A stretch of DNA of 64,000 nucleotides, taken from contig OW818686.1 in the NCBI GenBank assembly GCA_942493305.1, positions 3,534,001 through 3,598,000 of the forward strand, in the 5' to 3' direction. Numbering within the stretch: position 1 is the first letter of the stretch; every line of letters starts with the position of its first letter. Origin of the DNA: UBA7672 sp030824255. GTDB lineage: Bacteria; Pseudomonadota; Alphaproteobacteria; Caulobacterales; Hyphomonadaceae. The notes under the pieces were generated by a model. The model was not told the origin of the DNA. It was given only the letters and a program-made list of their open reading frames with translations, and made no database searches. The position numbers were made by a program, and so were the translations under genes. Shown in pieces: positions 53,713 through 62,038 of this stretch.

Positions 53713-55668
53713 ATGCGCCTGCGTACCGTGCTTGCAATTGCATGCCTTGGCCTGCTCGCCAGCTTTGGATCCGCCGCGGCCAAGCCACCCCTCGAAGCGT
53801 TCGGAGACGTACCAGCCATACGGTCCGTGGAACTCTCGCCCGACGGCAACAGGGTCGCCTACCTCCGTCGCGTGGACGGCACGGATGTGCTGATGACTTA
53901 TGATTTCCGCACCCGGCAACCAACCGGGCTGGCGAAGGTCACGGAAATCCGCGCGCGGCATGTCGAATTCGTCGGCAATGACTATGTCGTCCTGATCGCC
54001 TCGAAGGATACGCGAACCTTTGGCTTCCGCGGCCGCTACGAGTTCTCCGCCGCGTTCGCGTTCGATGTGAAAACCTCGAAATACATCCAGCTTCTGCGCG
54101 GCACGGATGGCATCTTTCCGGCCCAGTCCGGCCTCGGAAACATCATCGGACTGGCGCCGGACAGGAAGGCCGTCCTGATGCCGGCCTACATGGGATCGCC
54201 GGGCGTCGATCCATCGCTCGACATCCTGCGCGTGCCGCTCGACTCCGGTCGTGGCCTGCGCGGTGGCGGCGCGCGCGGCACGATGCACACGATCGACTGG
54301 ATCGTGAATGGCGAGGGGCATGCCATCGCCCGCGAAGACTTTCACGAGAAAGACAAGACCCACAAGATCAGCGTCCGCTCGGCTGCCAACGATTCCTGGC
54401 GCACCGTTTACGAACAGAAGACGCCGCTGCCGGCCATCGGCCTTGTCGGCGCCACAGCCGACGGCAAATCGCTCATCGTCCTCGACAACCGCGAGAGCGA
54501 GTTCATGTCGCTCTACACCATGTCGCTTGCCGACGGATCAATCTCGCCCCCGCTGATGCAGCGCCCGGACGCAGACGTCGCGGGCACGGTCAGCGATGTG
54601 AACCGTGTCGTCCATGGCGTGCGCTACTCCGGCATGTTTCCAACCTACCAGATGTTCGACAAGGCGATCGACGACGACATCAAGTCCGTGCAAGCCTCGT
54701 TCGGGGCGTCCGCCGTTTATCTCGACTCATGGTCGGACGACTGGTCGAAGATGCTCTTCTTCGTCGAAGGCGGAAAGAATGCAGAGCGCTACGTGCTCTA
54801 CGACCGCAAGGAGAAGAAACTCAGCCTCCTCTTCAACGCGCGCAGCGAGATCAAGCCGGAAGACGTGGGCGAAGTCACGACCATCGAGTACAAGGCGCGT
54901 GACGGCCTCACCATTCCCGCGCTGATCACCTGGCCCACGGGTGTCGCCGCCGACCAGCGCAAGAACCTCCCCATGGTCGTGCTCCCGCACGGCGGCCCCG
55001 AGGTCTACGACTCTGTCGGCTTCGACTGGCTCGCACAGTTTCTCGCGAATGAGGGCTACATGGTCCTGCAGCCCAACTTCCGCGGCTCCGCCGGCCTCGG
55101 CGCCGCTTTCGCAACGGCGGGCTATGGCGAGTGGGGTCGCAAGATGCAGGACGACATCACCGACGGCGCCAGCGCCATTGCGCAGATGGGCTGGGCCAAC
55201 CCAGAGCGTACATGCATCGTGGGCTGGAGCTATGGTGGTTATGCTGCTCTCGCCGGGGGCGTCGTCACACCAGAGAAATACAAGTGCGTCGCCGCCATCG
55301 CGGGCGTCTCCCATCTTCGCGAGATGATGATGGATGACCGCCGGCAGTATGGTCGCAACAGCCGCACGGTCACTTACTGGGAACGGCTTATCGGCGATCC
55401 GGACAAGGAAGCCGCCGCCATCGACGCCGTCTCGCCAGCCCTTCACGCGGACAAGTTCAAGGTCCCGGTCCTGCTGATCCATGGCGCGGCCGACACGGTC
55501 GTTCCGATCCGGCAAAGCGAGATGATGCATGACGCCTTGCGCCGCGAGAAGAAGGACGTCCGCTACATTCGCATCGACGGCGACGACCACAGCCTCGTCG
55601 AGGACGCCAGCCGCCGCCAGGCGCTGACAGCGCTGGGTGAATTCCTCAAGACCCACATCGGCCAGTAG
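53713..55668 (+). CDS. S9 family prolyl oligopeptidase-like peptidase, exported
   Basis: A 651-residue serine peptidase. A signal peptide (MRLRTVLAIACLGLLASFGS) leads to a beta-propeller and a C-terminal alpha/beta-hydrolase domain with Ser506 (GWSYGGYAAL), Asp594 (GAADTVVP) and His626 (DDHSLVED). It probably degrades peptides in the periplasm. I take the ATG at 53713, six bases after a GGGGGG tract; the ATG at 53707 would leave no spacing. Confidence 0.93.
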   Translation: MRLRTVLAIACLGLLASFGSAAAKPPLEAFGDVPAIRSVELSPDGNRVAYLRRVDGTDVLMTYDFRTRQPTGLAKVTEIRARHVEFVGNDYVVLIASKDTRTFGFRGRYEFSAAFAFDVKTSKYIQLLRGTDGIFPAQSGLGNIIGLAPDRKAVLMPAYMGSPGVDPSLDILRVPLDSGRGLRGGGARGTMHTIDWIVNGEGHAIAREDFHEKDKTHKISVRSAANDSWRTVYEQKTPLPAIGLVGATADGKSLIVLDNRESEFMSLYTMSLADGSISPPLMQRPDADVAGTVSDVNRVVHGVRYSGMFPTYQMFDKAIDDDIKSVQASFGASAVYLDSWSDDWSKMLFFVEGGKNAERYVLYDRKEKKLSLLFNARSEIKPEDVGEVTTIEYKARDGLTIPALITWPTGVAADQRKNLPMVVLPHGGPEVYDSVGFDWLAQFLANEGYMVLQPNFRGSAGLGAAFATAGYGEWGRKMQDDITDGASAIAQMGWANPERTCIVGWSYGGYAALAGGVVTPEKYKCVAAIAGVSHLREMMMDDRRQYGRNSRTVTYWERLIGDPDKEAAAIDAVSPALHADKFKVPVLLIHGAADTVVPIRQSEMMHDALRREKKDVRYIRIDGDDHSLVEDASRRQALTALGEFLKTHIGQ

Positions 55669-55671
55669 AAA

Positions 55672-55705
55672 ACAAAAGGGCCGGATGATCGCTCATCCGG
55701 CCCCT
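55672..55705. terminator. terminator between convergent S9 peptidase and fadB-type genes
   Basis: An 11-bp stem GGGCCGGATGA (55678-55688), loop TCGC, and its complement to 55703. On the minus strand it is followed by TTTTGTTTTC, so it chiefly ends the beta-oxidation operon. Confidence 0.85.
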
Positions 55706-55728
55706 CGTATCTCTGTCTCGCGATCGGA

Positions 55729-57960
55729 TCAGGCAGCCGCCGCCTTCTGATCCTTCGGCGGGAAGCGCGAATAGAAGGTCTGCCCCTTGGCAGCCATCTC
55801 GCGCAGCAAAGCATTCGGACGGAACCGCTCGCCGTATTTTTCGGCCAGCTCATCGCACTCAGCGACGAACGTCTTGATGCCGACCTTCAGGTCCATGAAC
55901 GAGCAAACGCCCCCGGTGTAGGGCGCAAAGCCCCATGCCAGGATCGATCCAATGTCTGCATCGCGCGCATCGAGGATCACGCCCTCTTCGAAGCAGCGAG
56001 CAACCTCCACGCACTGGCGATAGAGGAAGCGTTTGGTCAGCTCCTTCTTCAGCTCCGGCGGGCACTCGGTCGTCTTGATCTCGATCTTCTTGCCGATATC
56101 CGGATAGAGACGCGAAGGTTTCCCCGCCTCGTTGTAATCGTAGAACCCCTTGCCTGCCTTGCGGCCCACACGCTGCTGCGAGTCCACGATCCACGCGACG
56201 AGATCGCCGACAGGGTTCTGCTCGTAGGACTTGCCAGCCGCCTTGGCGCTCTCGCGGCCGATCTTCAGCATCGTGTCGATGCCGACCGAGTCGGAGACTT
56301 CCAGCGGGCCCATCGGCATGCCGGCCATGCGGCCCACATTCTCGATGATGGCGGGCGCAATGCCCTCGGCCAGCATCGTCATGCCCTCTTCCGGATACGT
56401 GCCGAAAACGCGGCTGGTGTAGAAGCCGCGGAAATCGTTCACCGCCACCGGCGTCTTCTTGATCTTCAGCACATAGTCCATCGTCTTCGCGAGCGTCTCC
56501 TGGGTCGTCTCCTTGCCCATGATGATCTCGACAAGGCCCATCCGCTCGACCGGCGAGAAGAAGTGGATGCCGATGAAGTTGGCCGGGCGCTTCGACGCCC
56601 CAGCAAGGCCCGTGATCGGCAGCGTCGATGTGTTCGTGCCCATCACGGCCGTGTCGCCGAGATGCTCCTCGATCTGCGCGGTCACCTTCGCCTTCAGCTC
56701 GACATTCTCGAACACCGCCTCGACGACGATGTCCGCGCCTTTGACATGCGCATAGTCCGTCGTCGGCGTGATCAGGGCGAGCAGCGCCTCGCCCTTCTCC
56801 TTCGACAGCTTGCCGCGCGACACGTCCTTGTCGACGATACGTTGCGAATACGCCTTGCCCTTGTCCGCTGACTCCTGGCTCACATCGAGCAGGATGGTCG
56901 GGATGCCGGCCTTCGCCTGCACATAGGCAATGCCCGCGCCCATCAGGCCGGCGCCAACAACCACGGCCTTCTTGATCTCGAACGTCGGGAAGCCGGCCGG
57001 GCGCGAGGCGCCTTTGGACAGGTCCTGCATCGACAGGAAGAGCGAACGGATCATCCCCTTCGCTTCCGGCGTCATCAGTGTCTTCACGAAATAGCGGCTC
57101 TCGATCCGCAACGCCGCATCCATCGGAACCGACAGGCCCTCATAGACCGCCGAGAGGATGTGTTTCTGCGCCGGGTAGTTGCCCCACGTCTGCTTGGCCA
57201 GCATGGCCGAGCCGAACGTGAAGACGGTCGAGCCGCCCTGCGAGTTCGGATTGCCGCCGGGGATCTTGAACTTCGGATCATCCCACGGCGCCTTGGCGTT
57301 CGGGTTCGCCTTCACCCAGGCCTTGGCGCGAGCCACCAGCTCAGACGTCGGCGCAAGCTCATGCACCACGCCGTTGCTCTTCGCCTGTTCGGCCGTCATG
57401 CTGTCGCCTTGCAGCAGGAACGGCGCCGCCGCCTGCGCGCCCATGATGCGCGGCAGGCGCTGCGTGCCGCCGCCGCCCGGCATCAGGCCGACCTTGGCTT
57501 CCGGCAGACCTAGCTGCAGCTTCGGATTGTCATTCGCCGCGACGCGATAGTGGCAGCCGAGCGCCACTTCGAGACCGCCGCCCAGCGCAAGACCGTTGAT
57601 CGCGCACGCAACCGGCTTCTTGCACGTCTCGATGGCGCGCAGGATCTTGTTCATCTCGAACGAGCGTTCGAACGCCGCCTTCAGCTGCGCTTCCGGATCG
57701 CCCTTGTCGCCGCCGCCGCCAGACCCGCCGCCGAGTTCGCCAAGGTCGGCCCCCGCGCAGAAGCCGCTCGCCTTGCCAGACGTGATCACGAGGCCCTTGA
57801 TGTCGGCGTTCGTCGCCACTTCCTTGCCGATCGCGCCGAGGTCCGCGATGGCCTTCGCCGTCAGCGTGTTCATCGACCGCCCCGGCACGTCGAACGTGGC
57901 CGTGGCGATGCCGTCCGCATCAACGTCCCAGCCGAATGTTTCGAGTTTCATGTCATTCAC
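55729..57960 (-). CDS. fadJ: multifunctional enoyl-CoA hydratase/3-hydroxyacyl-CoA dehydrogenase
   Basis: A 743-residue beta-oxidation enzyme. The N-terminal crotonase domain (about 1-210) has GFCAGADLGEL and ALGGGLEVALGCHYRVA. The NAD-binding dehydrogenase (about 325-515) has VVGAGLMGAGIAYVQAKAG and IGIHFFSPVERMGLVEII. A C-terminal dehydrogenase domain follows with NDFRGFYTSR. It acts with the thiolase encoded upstream. FadB versus FadJ naming is not decidable here. Confidence 0.95.
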   Translation of the reverse strand: MNDMKLETFGWDVDADGIATATFDVPGRSMNTLTAKAIADLGAIGKEVATNADIKGLVITSGKASGFCAGADLGELGGGSGGGGDKGDPEAQLKAAFERSFEMNKILRAIETCKKPVACAINGLALGGGLEVALGCHYRVAANDNPKLQLGLPEAKVGLMPGGGGTQRLPRIMGAQAAAPFLLQGDSMTAEQAKSNGVVHELAPTSELVARAKAWVKANPNAKAPWDDPKFKIPGGNPNSQGGSTVFTFGSAMLAKQTWGNYPAQKHILSAVYEGLSVPMDAALRIESRYFVKTLMTPEAKGMIRSLFLSMQDLSKGASRPAGFPTFEIKKAVVVGAGLMGAGIAYVQAKAGIPTILLDVSQESADKGKAYSQRIVDKDVSRGKLSKEKGEALLALITPTTDYAHVKGADIVVEAVFENVELKAKVTAQIEEHLGDTAVMGTNTSTLPITGLAGASKRPANFIGIHFFSPVERMGLVEIIMGKETTQETLAKTMDYVLKIKKTPVAVNDFRGFYTSRVFGTYPEEGMTMLAEGIAPAIIENVGRMAGMPMGPLEVSDSVGIDTMLKIGRESAKAAGKSYEQNPVGDLVAWIVDSQQRVGRKAGKGFYDYNEAGKPSRLYPDIGKKIEIKTTECPPELKKELTKRFLYRQCVEVARCFEEGVILDARDADIGSILAWGFAPYTGGVCSFMDLKVGIKTFVAECDELAEKYGERFRPNALLREMAAKGQTFYSRFPPKDQKAAAA

Positions 57961-58165
57961 CCTTTGGCGGCTTGTCGCCGCCTGTCTTGATATTGTCGGA
58001 CGCGAACAGGAACAGCACCGCGCCCATCACCAGCGTCACCGGAAGAGAGATCGAGAGAGCGTAGCCAATGTCGCGCAGCGCCTGGCTCAGGAAGATCGTA
58101 AGACCGATCCCCGTGAGGCCGGACACAGCGAGAGCACTCAGCTTCGCCTCGCCGATCTGCATCAC
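57953..58165 (-). CDS. small two-TM protein within the beta-oxidation operon
   Basis: A 70-residue protein with two TM helices (about 8-28 and 36-55) and a short Lys/Gly/Pro tail. It overlaps the start of the fadJ-type gene by eight bases and follows the thiolase gene by nine, so it is almost certainly co-expressed. Not recognised. Confidence 0.7.
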   Translation of the reverse strand: MMQIGEAKLSALAVSGLTGIGLTIFLSQALRDIGYALSISLPVTLVMGAVLFLFASDNIKTGGDKPPKGE

Positions 58166-58174
58166 GCGCGCTCC

Positions 58175-59383
58175 CTAAACACGCTCAATGACTGTGGCGG
58201 TGCCCATGCCGGCGCCGACGCAGAGCGTGACGAGAGCCGTCTCCTTGTTGGAGCGCTCCAGTTCGTCCAGCACCGTGCCGAGGATCATGCCGCCGGTCGC
58301 GCCGAGCGGGTGGCCCATCGCGATGGCGCCGCCGTTCACGTTCATCTTCTCATGCGGAATGTTCAGCGCCTGCATCATGCGCAGCACCACCGAAGCGAAC
58401 GCCTCGTTGAGTTCGTAGAGATCGATATCGCTCACCGCCATGCCGAGCTTCTTCAGCAGCTTCTCGGTCACCAGCGACGGACCCGTCAGCATGATCGACG
58501 GCTCGGAACCGATCGAGGCAAAGCCCTTGATCCGTGCACGCGGCTTGAGGCCAAGCGCATTGCCGGTTTCCTTGTTGCCGATCAGCACGGCCGACGCGCC
58601 ATCAACGATGCCTGACGAGTTGCCGGCATGGTGCACGTGATTCAGCTTCTCGATCTCGGGATAGCGCTGCTTCACGACGTCATCGAACGCCATCATGCCC
58701 ATCTGCTCGAAGGACGGGTTCAGCGCCGCCAGCGATTGCATCGTCGCATCGCCACGCACGGTCTCGTCGTGTGCGAGGATCGTCACGCCCAGCTGGTCTT
58801 TCACCGGAATGACCGACTTCGAGAAGCGACCTTCTTTCCAGGCCCTGGCCGCGCGCTTCTGGCTCTCCACCGCATAGGCGTCCACGTCATCGCGCGAGAA
58901 GCCATACTTGGTGGCGATCAGGTCCGCGCCGATGCCCTGCGGGGCAAAGTAGGATTTCATCGCGATTTCAGGGTTCGACGCCCAGGCGCCGCCATTCGAT
59001 CCCATCGGCACGCGGCTCATCGCCTCGACGCCGCCACCGATCGCCATGTCGGCCTCGCCAGTCATCACCTTGGCCGCAGCGATGTTGCACGCTTCCAGAC
59101 CGCTCGCGCAGAAACGGTCGACCTGCACCCCGGCGGTCGATTCAGAATAGTCGGCGTTCAGCACGGCGATACGGGCGATGTCCGAGCCCTGCTCGCCGAT
59201 CGGCGTCACGCAGCCCATGATCACGTCGTCGATCTTGGACGTGTCCTTGAGGCCGCTGCGCTCCTTGATCGCCTTCAGCGCCTGTGTAGCGAGTTGCAGC
59301 GCGGTGATCTCGTGCAGCGAGCCGGTGTTCTTGCCCCGTCCCCGGGGCGTGCGAACGGCGTCATAAATGTAGGCTTCGGCCAT
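58175..59383 (-). CDS. fadA: acetyl-CoA C-acyltransferase (thiolase)
   Basis: A 402-residue thiolase that releases acetyl-CoA in the last beta-oxidation step. The nucleophile is Cys92 (DRFCASGLEACN); AIAMGHPLGATGG supplies the histidine and LCVGAGMGTA the second cysteine. A very good ribosome site (AAAGGAGG) precedes the ATG. Between it and the acyl-CoA dehydrogenase gene is the perfect repeat GCCAGCC-C-GGCTGGC. Confidence 0.96.
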   Translation of the reverse strand: MAEAYIYDAVRTPRGRGKNTGSLHEITALQLATQALKAIKERSGLKDTSKIDDVIMGCVTPIGEQGSDIARIAVLNADYSESTAGVQVDRFCASGLEACNIAAAKVMTGEADMAIGGGVEAMSRVPMGSNGGAWASNPEIAMKSYFAPQGIGADLIATKYGFSRDDVDAYAVESQKRAARAWKEGRFSKSVIPVKDQLGVTILAHDETVRGDATMQSLAALNPSFEQMGMMAFDDVVKQRYPEIEKLNHVHHAGNSSGIVDGASAVLIGNKETGNALGLKPRARIKGFASIGSEPSIMLTGPSLVTEKLLKKLGMAVSDIDLYELNEAFASVVLRMMQALNIPHEKMNVNGGAIAMGHPLGATGGMILGTVLDELERSNKETALVTLCVGAGMGTATVIERV

Positions 59384-59455
59384 GGGGCGGCCTCCTTTCG
59401 AAATCCTGGCCCTGCGCGGGCCGTGAGGTCAGACGCCAGCCCGGCTGGCAGCCTG

Positions 59456-61240
59456 TCAGAAAGCGTCGGCGGGAAGCGCCATCACGGACGCTGCGCCTGT
59501 CTTTACCTTTGCGAGATGTGACGTAGCGTCAGGCAAGACACGTTCAAAGAAAAACCGTGCAGTAGCAAGCTTGTTAGCATAGAAGGCATCGCCGCTTCCC
59601 TCGCGTTCCACGGCAGCTTTCGCCATCTTGGCCCACATAAGTGCGAACGCCGTCAGGCCGAAAAGCTGCAGATAGTCATGGCTTGAGGCTCCTGCATTGT
59701 CGAAATTCGACATGCCGTTCTGCATCAGCCACATCGTCGCTTCCTTCAGCTGGACCGAAGCCGCCTGAAGGCCCTCGACATACGGCTTCATGCGGGGGTC
59801 CGCCTCGTTCGCCGAAACGAACTCTTCCAAGTCGGAGAAAAAGCCGAAAACCGCCCGGCCGCCATTCGAGGCCAGCTTGCGGCCCACAAGGTCCAGCGCC
59901 TGGATGCCGTTCGTGCCTTCATAGATCAGCGCGATACGTGCATCGCGCACGTACTGCTCCACGCCCTGCTCGCGCGTATAGCCGGTGCCGCCATGCAGTT
60001 GCAGCGCATCCGACGCACACTTGAAGCCGCGATCTGTAAGAAACGCCTTCACCACTGGCGTCAGCAACGACATCCGGTCCTCTGCCTTCTCGCGCACGTG
60101 CGCATCCGGCGACACCTTCTCGAGATCGCCCTGCAGCGCCGTCCAGTAAGCGAACGCCCGCGCCCCCTCCGTGAACGCCTTCATCTCCATCAGCATACGG
60201 CGCACGTCCGGGTGCACGATGATCGGATCAGCGGGCTTGTCCGGCGACTTGGCGCCCGTGATAGAACGGCCTTGCAGGCGATCGCGCGCAAAGTCCGCCG
60301 CGTTCTGAAAAGCCACCTCGGCCTGCGCCAGACCCTGCAGGCCAACGCCCAGCCGCGCCTCGTTCATCATCACGAACATGGTGCGCATGCCCTTGTGGGC
60401 CTCGCCCACCAGATAGCCCGTGGCGCCTTCATAATGCATCACACACGTCGAATTGCCGTGGATGCCCATCTTCTCTTCGAGGCCGCCGCACTGGAACGCG
60501 TTGCGTTCCCCCAGCGACCCATCCGCGTTGACCATGAACTTCGGCACGATGAACAGAGAGATGCCCTTGATGCCTTCCGGCCCGCCCTCGATGCGCGCCA
60601 GCACCAGCTGGATGATGTTCTCGGTCAGGTCCTGCTCACCGCCAGATATCCAGATCTTCTGGCCAGTGATCTTGTAGGAGCCATCTGGCTGCGGAGTCGC
60701 CTTGGTCCGGATCAGGCCCAGATCCGTGCCGCACTGGGGCTCGGTCAGGTTCATCGTCCCCGCCCATTTGCCGGTCATCATATTGGGCAGATAGGTCTTC
60801 TTCTGCTCGTCGGAACCGCCTTCCTGGATCGCTTCCGCAGCCCCCCGCGTCAGGCCCGGATACATGGAAAACGCCATGTTGGCCGATGAGCACATCTCGA
60901 GGAACGGAATCGAAACGACCCGGGGGAGGCCCTGTCCGCCCCATTGCTGGTCGGCCGACATCGCCATCCAGCCATCGTCCGACATCTGCTTGAACGCTGC
61001 CCGGAACCCGTCCGGCGTCTTCACTGACGCATCCGGATTGCGCTTGCAGCCCTGCCGATCACCTATGGCGTTGATGGGCTGGAGAACTTCCTGCGCGAAC
61101 TGCGCCCCGCCTTCCAGCACGGCATCCACCACGTCCGGCGGTGCGTCCGAGAACCGCGGCAGGTTCGAATATGTCCCTATCTCAAGCACTTCGTTGAGCA
61201 GGAACTTCATGTCCCTGAGCGGTGCCTGATACTTGGCCAT
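59456..61240 (-). CDS. acyl-CoA dehydrogenase (long form with C-terminal domain)
   Basis: A 594-residue FAD enzyme that makes the trans-2 double bond in acyl-CoA. Hallmarks are LTEPQCGTDLGLIRTKA, GQKIWISGGEQDLTENII, and LHGGTGYTREQGVEQYVRDARI. The C-terminal extension (about 470-590) marks the DUF1974-like long class. First structural gene of the fad group; merR lies 115 bases upstream on the same strand. Confidence 0.94.
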   Translation of the reverse strand: MAKYQAPLRDMKFLLNEVLEIGTYSNLPRFSDAPPDVVDAVLEGGAQFAQEVLQPINAIGDRQGCKRNPDASVKTPDGFRAAFKQMSDDGWMAMSADQQWGGQGLPRVVSIPFLEMCSSANMAFSMYPGLTRGAAEAIQEGGSDEQKKTYLPNMMTGKWAGTMNLTEPQCGTDLGLIRTKATPQPDGSYKITGQKIWISGGEQDLTENIIQLVLARIEGGPEGIKGISLFIVPKFMVNADGSLGERNAFQCGGLEEKMGIHGNSTCVMHYEGATGYLVGEAHKGMRTMFVMMNEARLGVGLQGLAQAEVAFQNAADFARDRLQGRSITGAKSPDKPADPIIVHPDVRRMLMEMKAFTEGARAFAYWTALQGDLEKVSPDAHVREKAEDRMSLLTPVVKAFLTDRGFKCASDALQLHGGTGYTREQGVEQYVRDARIALIYEGTNGIQALDLVGRKLASNGGRAVFGFFSDLEEFVSANEADPRMKPYVEGLQAASVQLKEATMWLMQNGMSNFDNAGASSHDYLQLFGLTAFALMWAKMAKAAVEREGSGDAFYANKLATARFFFERVLPDATSHLAKVKTGAASVMALPADAF

Positions 61241-61269
61241 AAGTCCTCACTTGCAGAAATGATGTGAAA

Positions 61270-61300
61270 CTGCCGGCGGGCGCAACCGCGCCGCCGGCAG
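61270..61300 (-). terminator. hairpin between merR and acyl-CoA dehydrogenase genes
   Basis: Ten-bp arms CTGCCGGCGG (61270-61279) and CCGCCGGCAG (61291-61300). On the minus strand TTTCACATCATTT follows. It may end the merR transcript or attenuate read-through into the fad genes. Confidence 0.6.
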
Positions 61301-61355
61301 CCAATCGCATCGGCGTCATACCACTCAGCGGTAAGCCGTCGAGACTGTCTTTGCG

Positions 61356-61811
61356 TCAGGCGTCGAGATGACCGTCGCCATCGAGGCCGGCGCGCGCCAC
61401 GCGTTCATAGGCGCGGGCGGACTGCTCGACATCGGGGCCCGGTCCCAGTTCCTGGAGCTTCTCTTCGGACCAGCGGACGCCCTTTTGCAGGGTCTCCAGA
61501 GCCGCTTCGATATCCTCGCGCTGCTTCTCGAGATTCTTGATCTGGTCGCGGGACTTCTTGAGCGACAGCTTCAGCTGCGCGCGGTGACCTTCCAGCGTGT
61601 ACAGGTCAAGGATTTCGCGGATGTCCTGCAACGAGAAACCGACGCTCTTCCCTTGGAGAATGAGCTTCAGGCGTGCGCGGTCGCGGGTTGAATAGACACG
61701 GTTGAGCCCGTCGCGGGTCGGCGAGAGCAATCCCTTGTCTTCGTAAAAACGCAAGGCGCGCGGCGTAACCTGATACTCGCGCGCAAGTTCACTGATTGTG
61801 TACGTCTTCAA
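61356..61811 (-). CDS. MerR family regulator of fatty-acid/acyl-CoA degradation
   Basis: A 151-residue regulator. The winged helix is at the N-terminus (YTISELAREYQVTPRALRFY, NRVYSTRDRARLKLI), followed by a coiled coil (about 85-125) for dimerisation. No cysteine ligand set, so it is not a metal sensor; it resembles LiuR-type regulators. I chose a TTG at 61811, which has GGGAGG at six bases and puts the HTH at the extreme N-terminus. It likely controls the fad genes downstream. Confidence 0.87.
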   Translation of the reverse strand: MKTYTISELAREYQVTPRALRFYEDKGLLSPTRDGLNRVYSTRDRARLKLILQGKSVGFSLQDIREILDLYTLEGHRAQLKLSLKKSRDQIKNLEKQREDIEAALETLQKGVRWSEEKLQELGPGPDVEQSARAYERVARAGLDGDGHLDA

Positions 61812-61874
61812 ACTCTGCCTCCCGTTGCATTTTTTATCTGCTCTGTGGGGGAGCACAGGCCGCGTCTGTTTCAT

Positions 61875-61899
61875 TAACGCTCCGGGAAACGTAGCGTTA
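61875..61899. promoter_or_regulatory. candidate MerR operator
   Basis: TAACGCT (61875-61881) and AGCGTTA (61893-61899) are perfect inverted arms 11 bases apart. The right arm also belongs to GTAGC-GTTA-GCTAC (61891-61904). It lies 64 bases upstream of the merR TTG, suiting autoregulation. Inferred. Confidence 0.5.
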
Positions 61900-61956
61900 G
61901 CTACCCCCTGCGTCAATGTGTTCCGGAAGCATGGAACCTCGTCCACGGATTTATGC

Positions 61957-61971
61957 TTAACGCGCTCTTAA
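61957..61971 (+). promoter_or_regulatory. CtrA-type box TTAA-N7-TTAA
   Basis: TTAA (61957-61960), CGCGCTC, TTAA (61968-61971): an exact match to the full CtrA consensus spacing. It ends 67 bases before the podJ-like start. Confidence 0.75.
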
Positions 61972-62009
61972 GTCCCTGATTGCCAACTGCCTACGTACTA
62001 GGGTCCAGA

Positions 62010-62028
62010 GATTCTCTGGGCTCGATTC
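62010..62028 (+). promoter_or_regulatory. two GANTC (CcrM) sites before podJ
   Basis: GATTC occurs at 62010-62014 and 62024-62028, within 30 bases of the start codon. GANTC methylation by CcrM tunes GcrA-dependent promoters in Caulobacterales. Confidence 0.55.
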
Positions 62029-62038
62029 GGAGCAGGAC

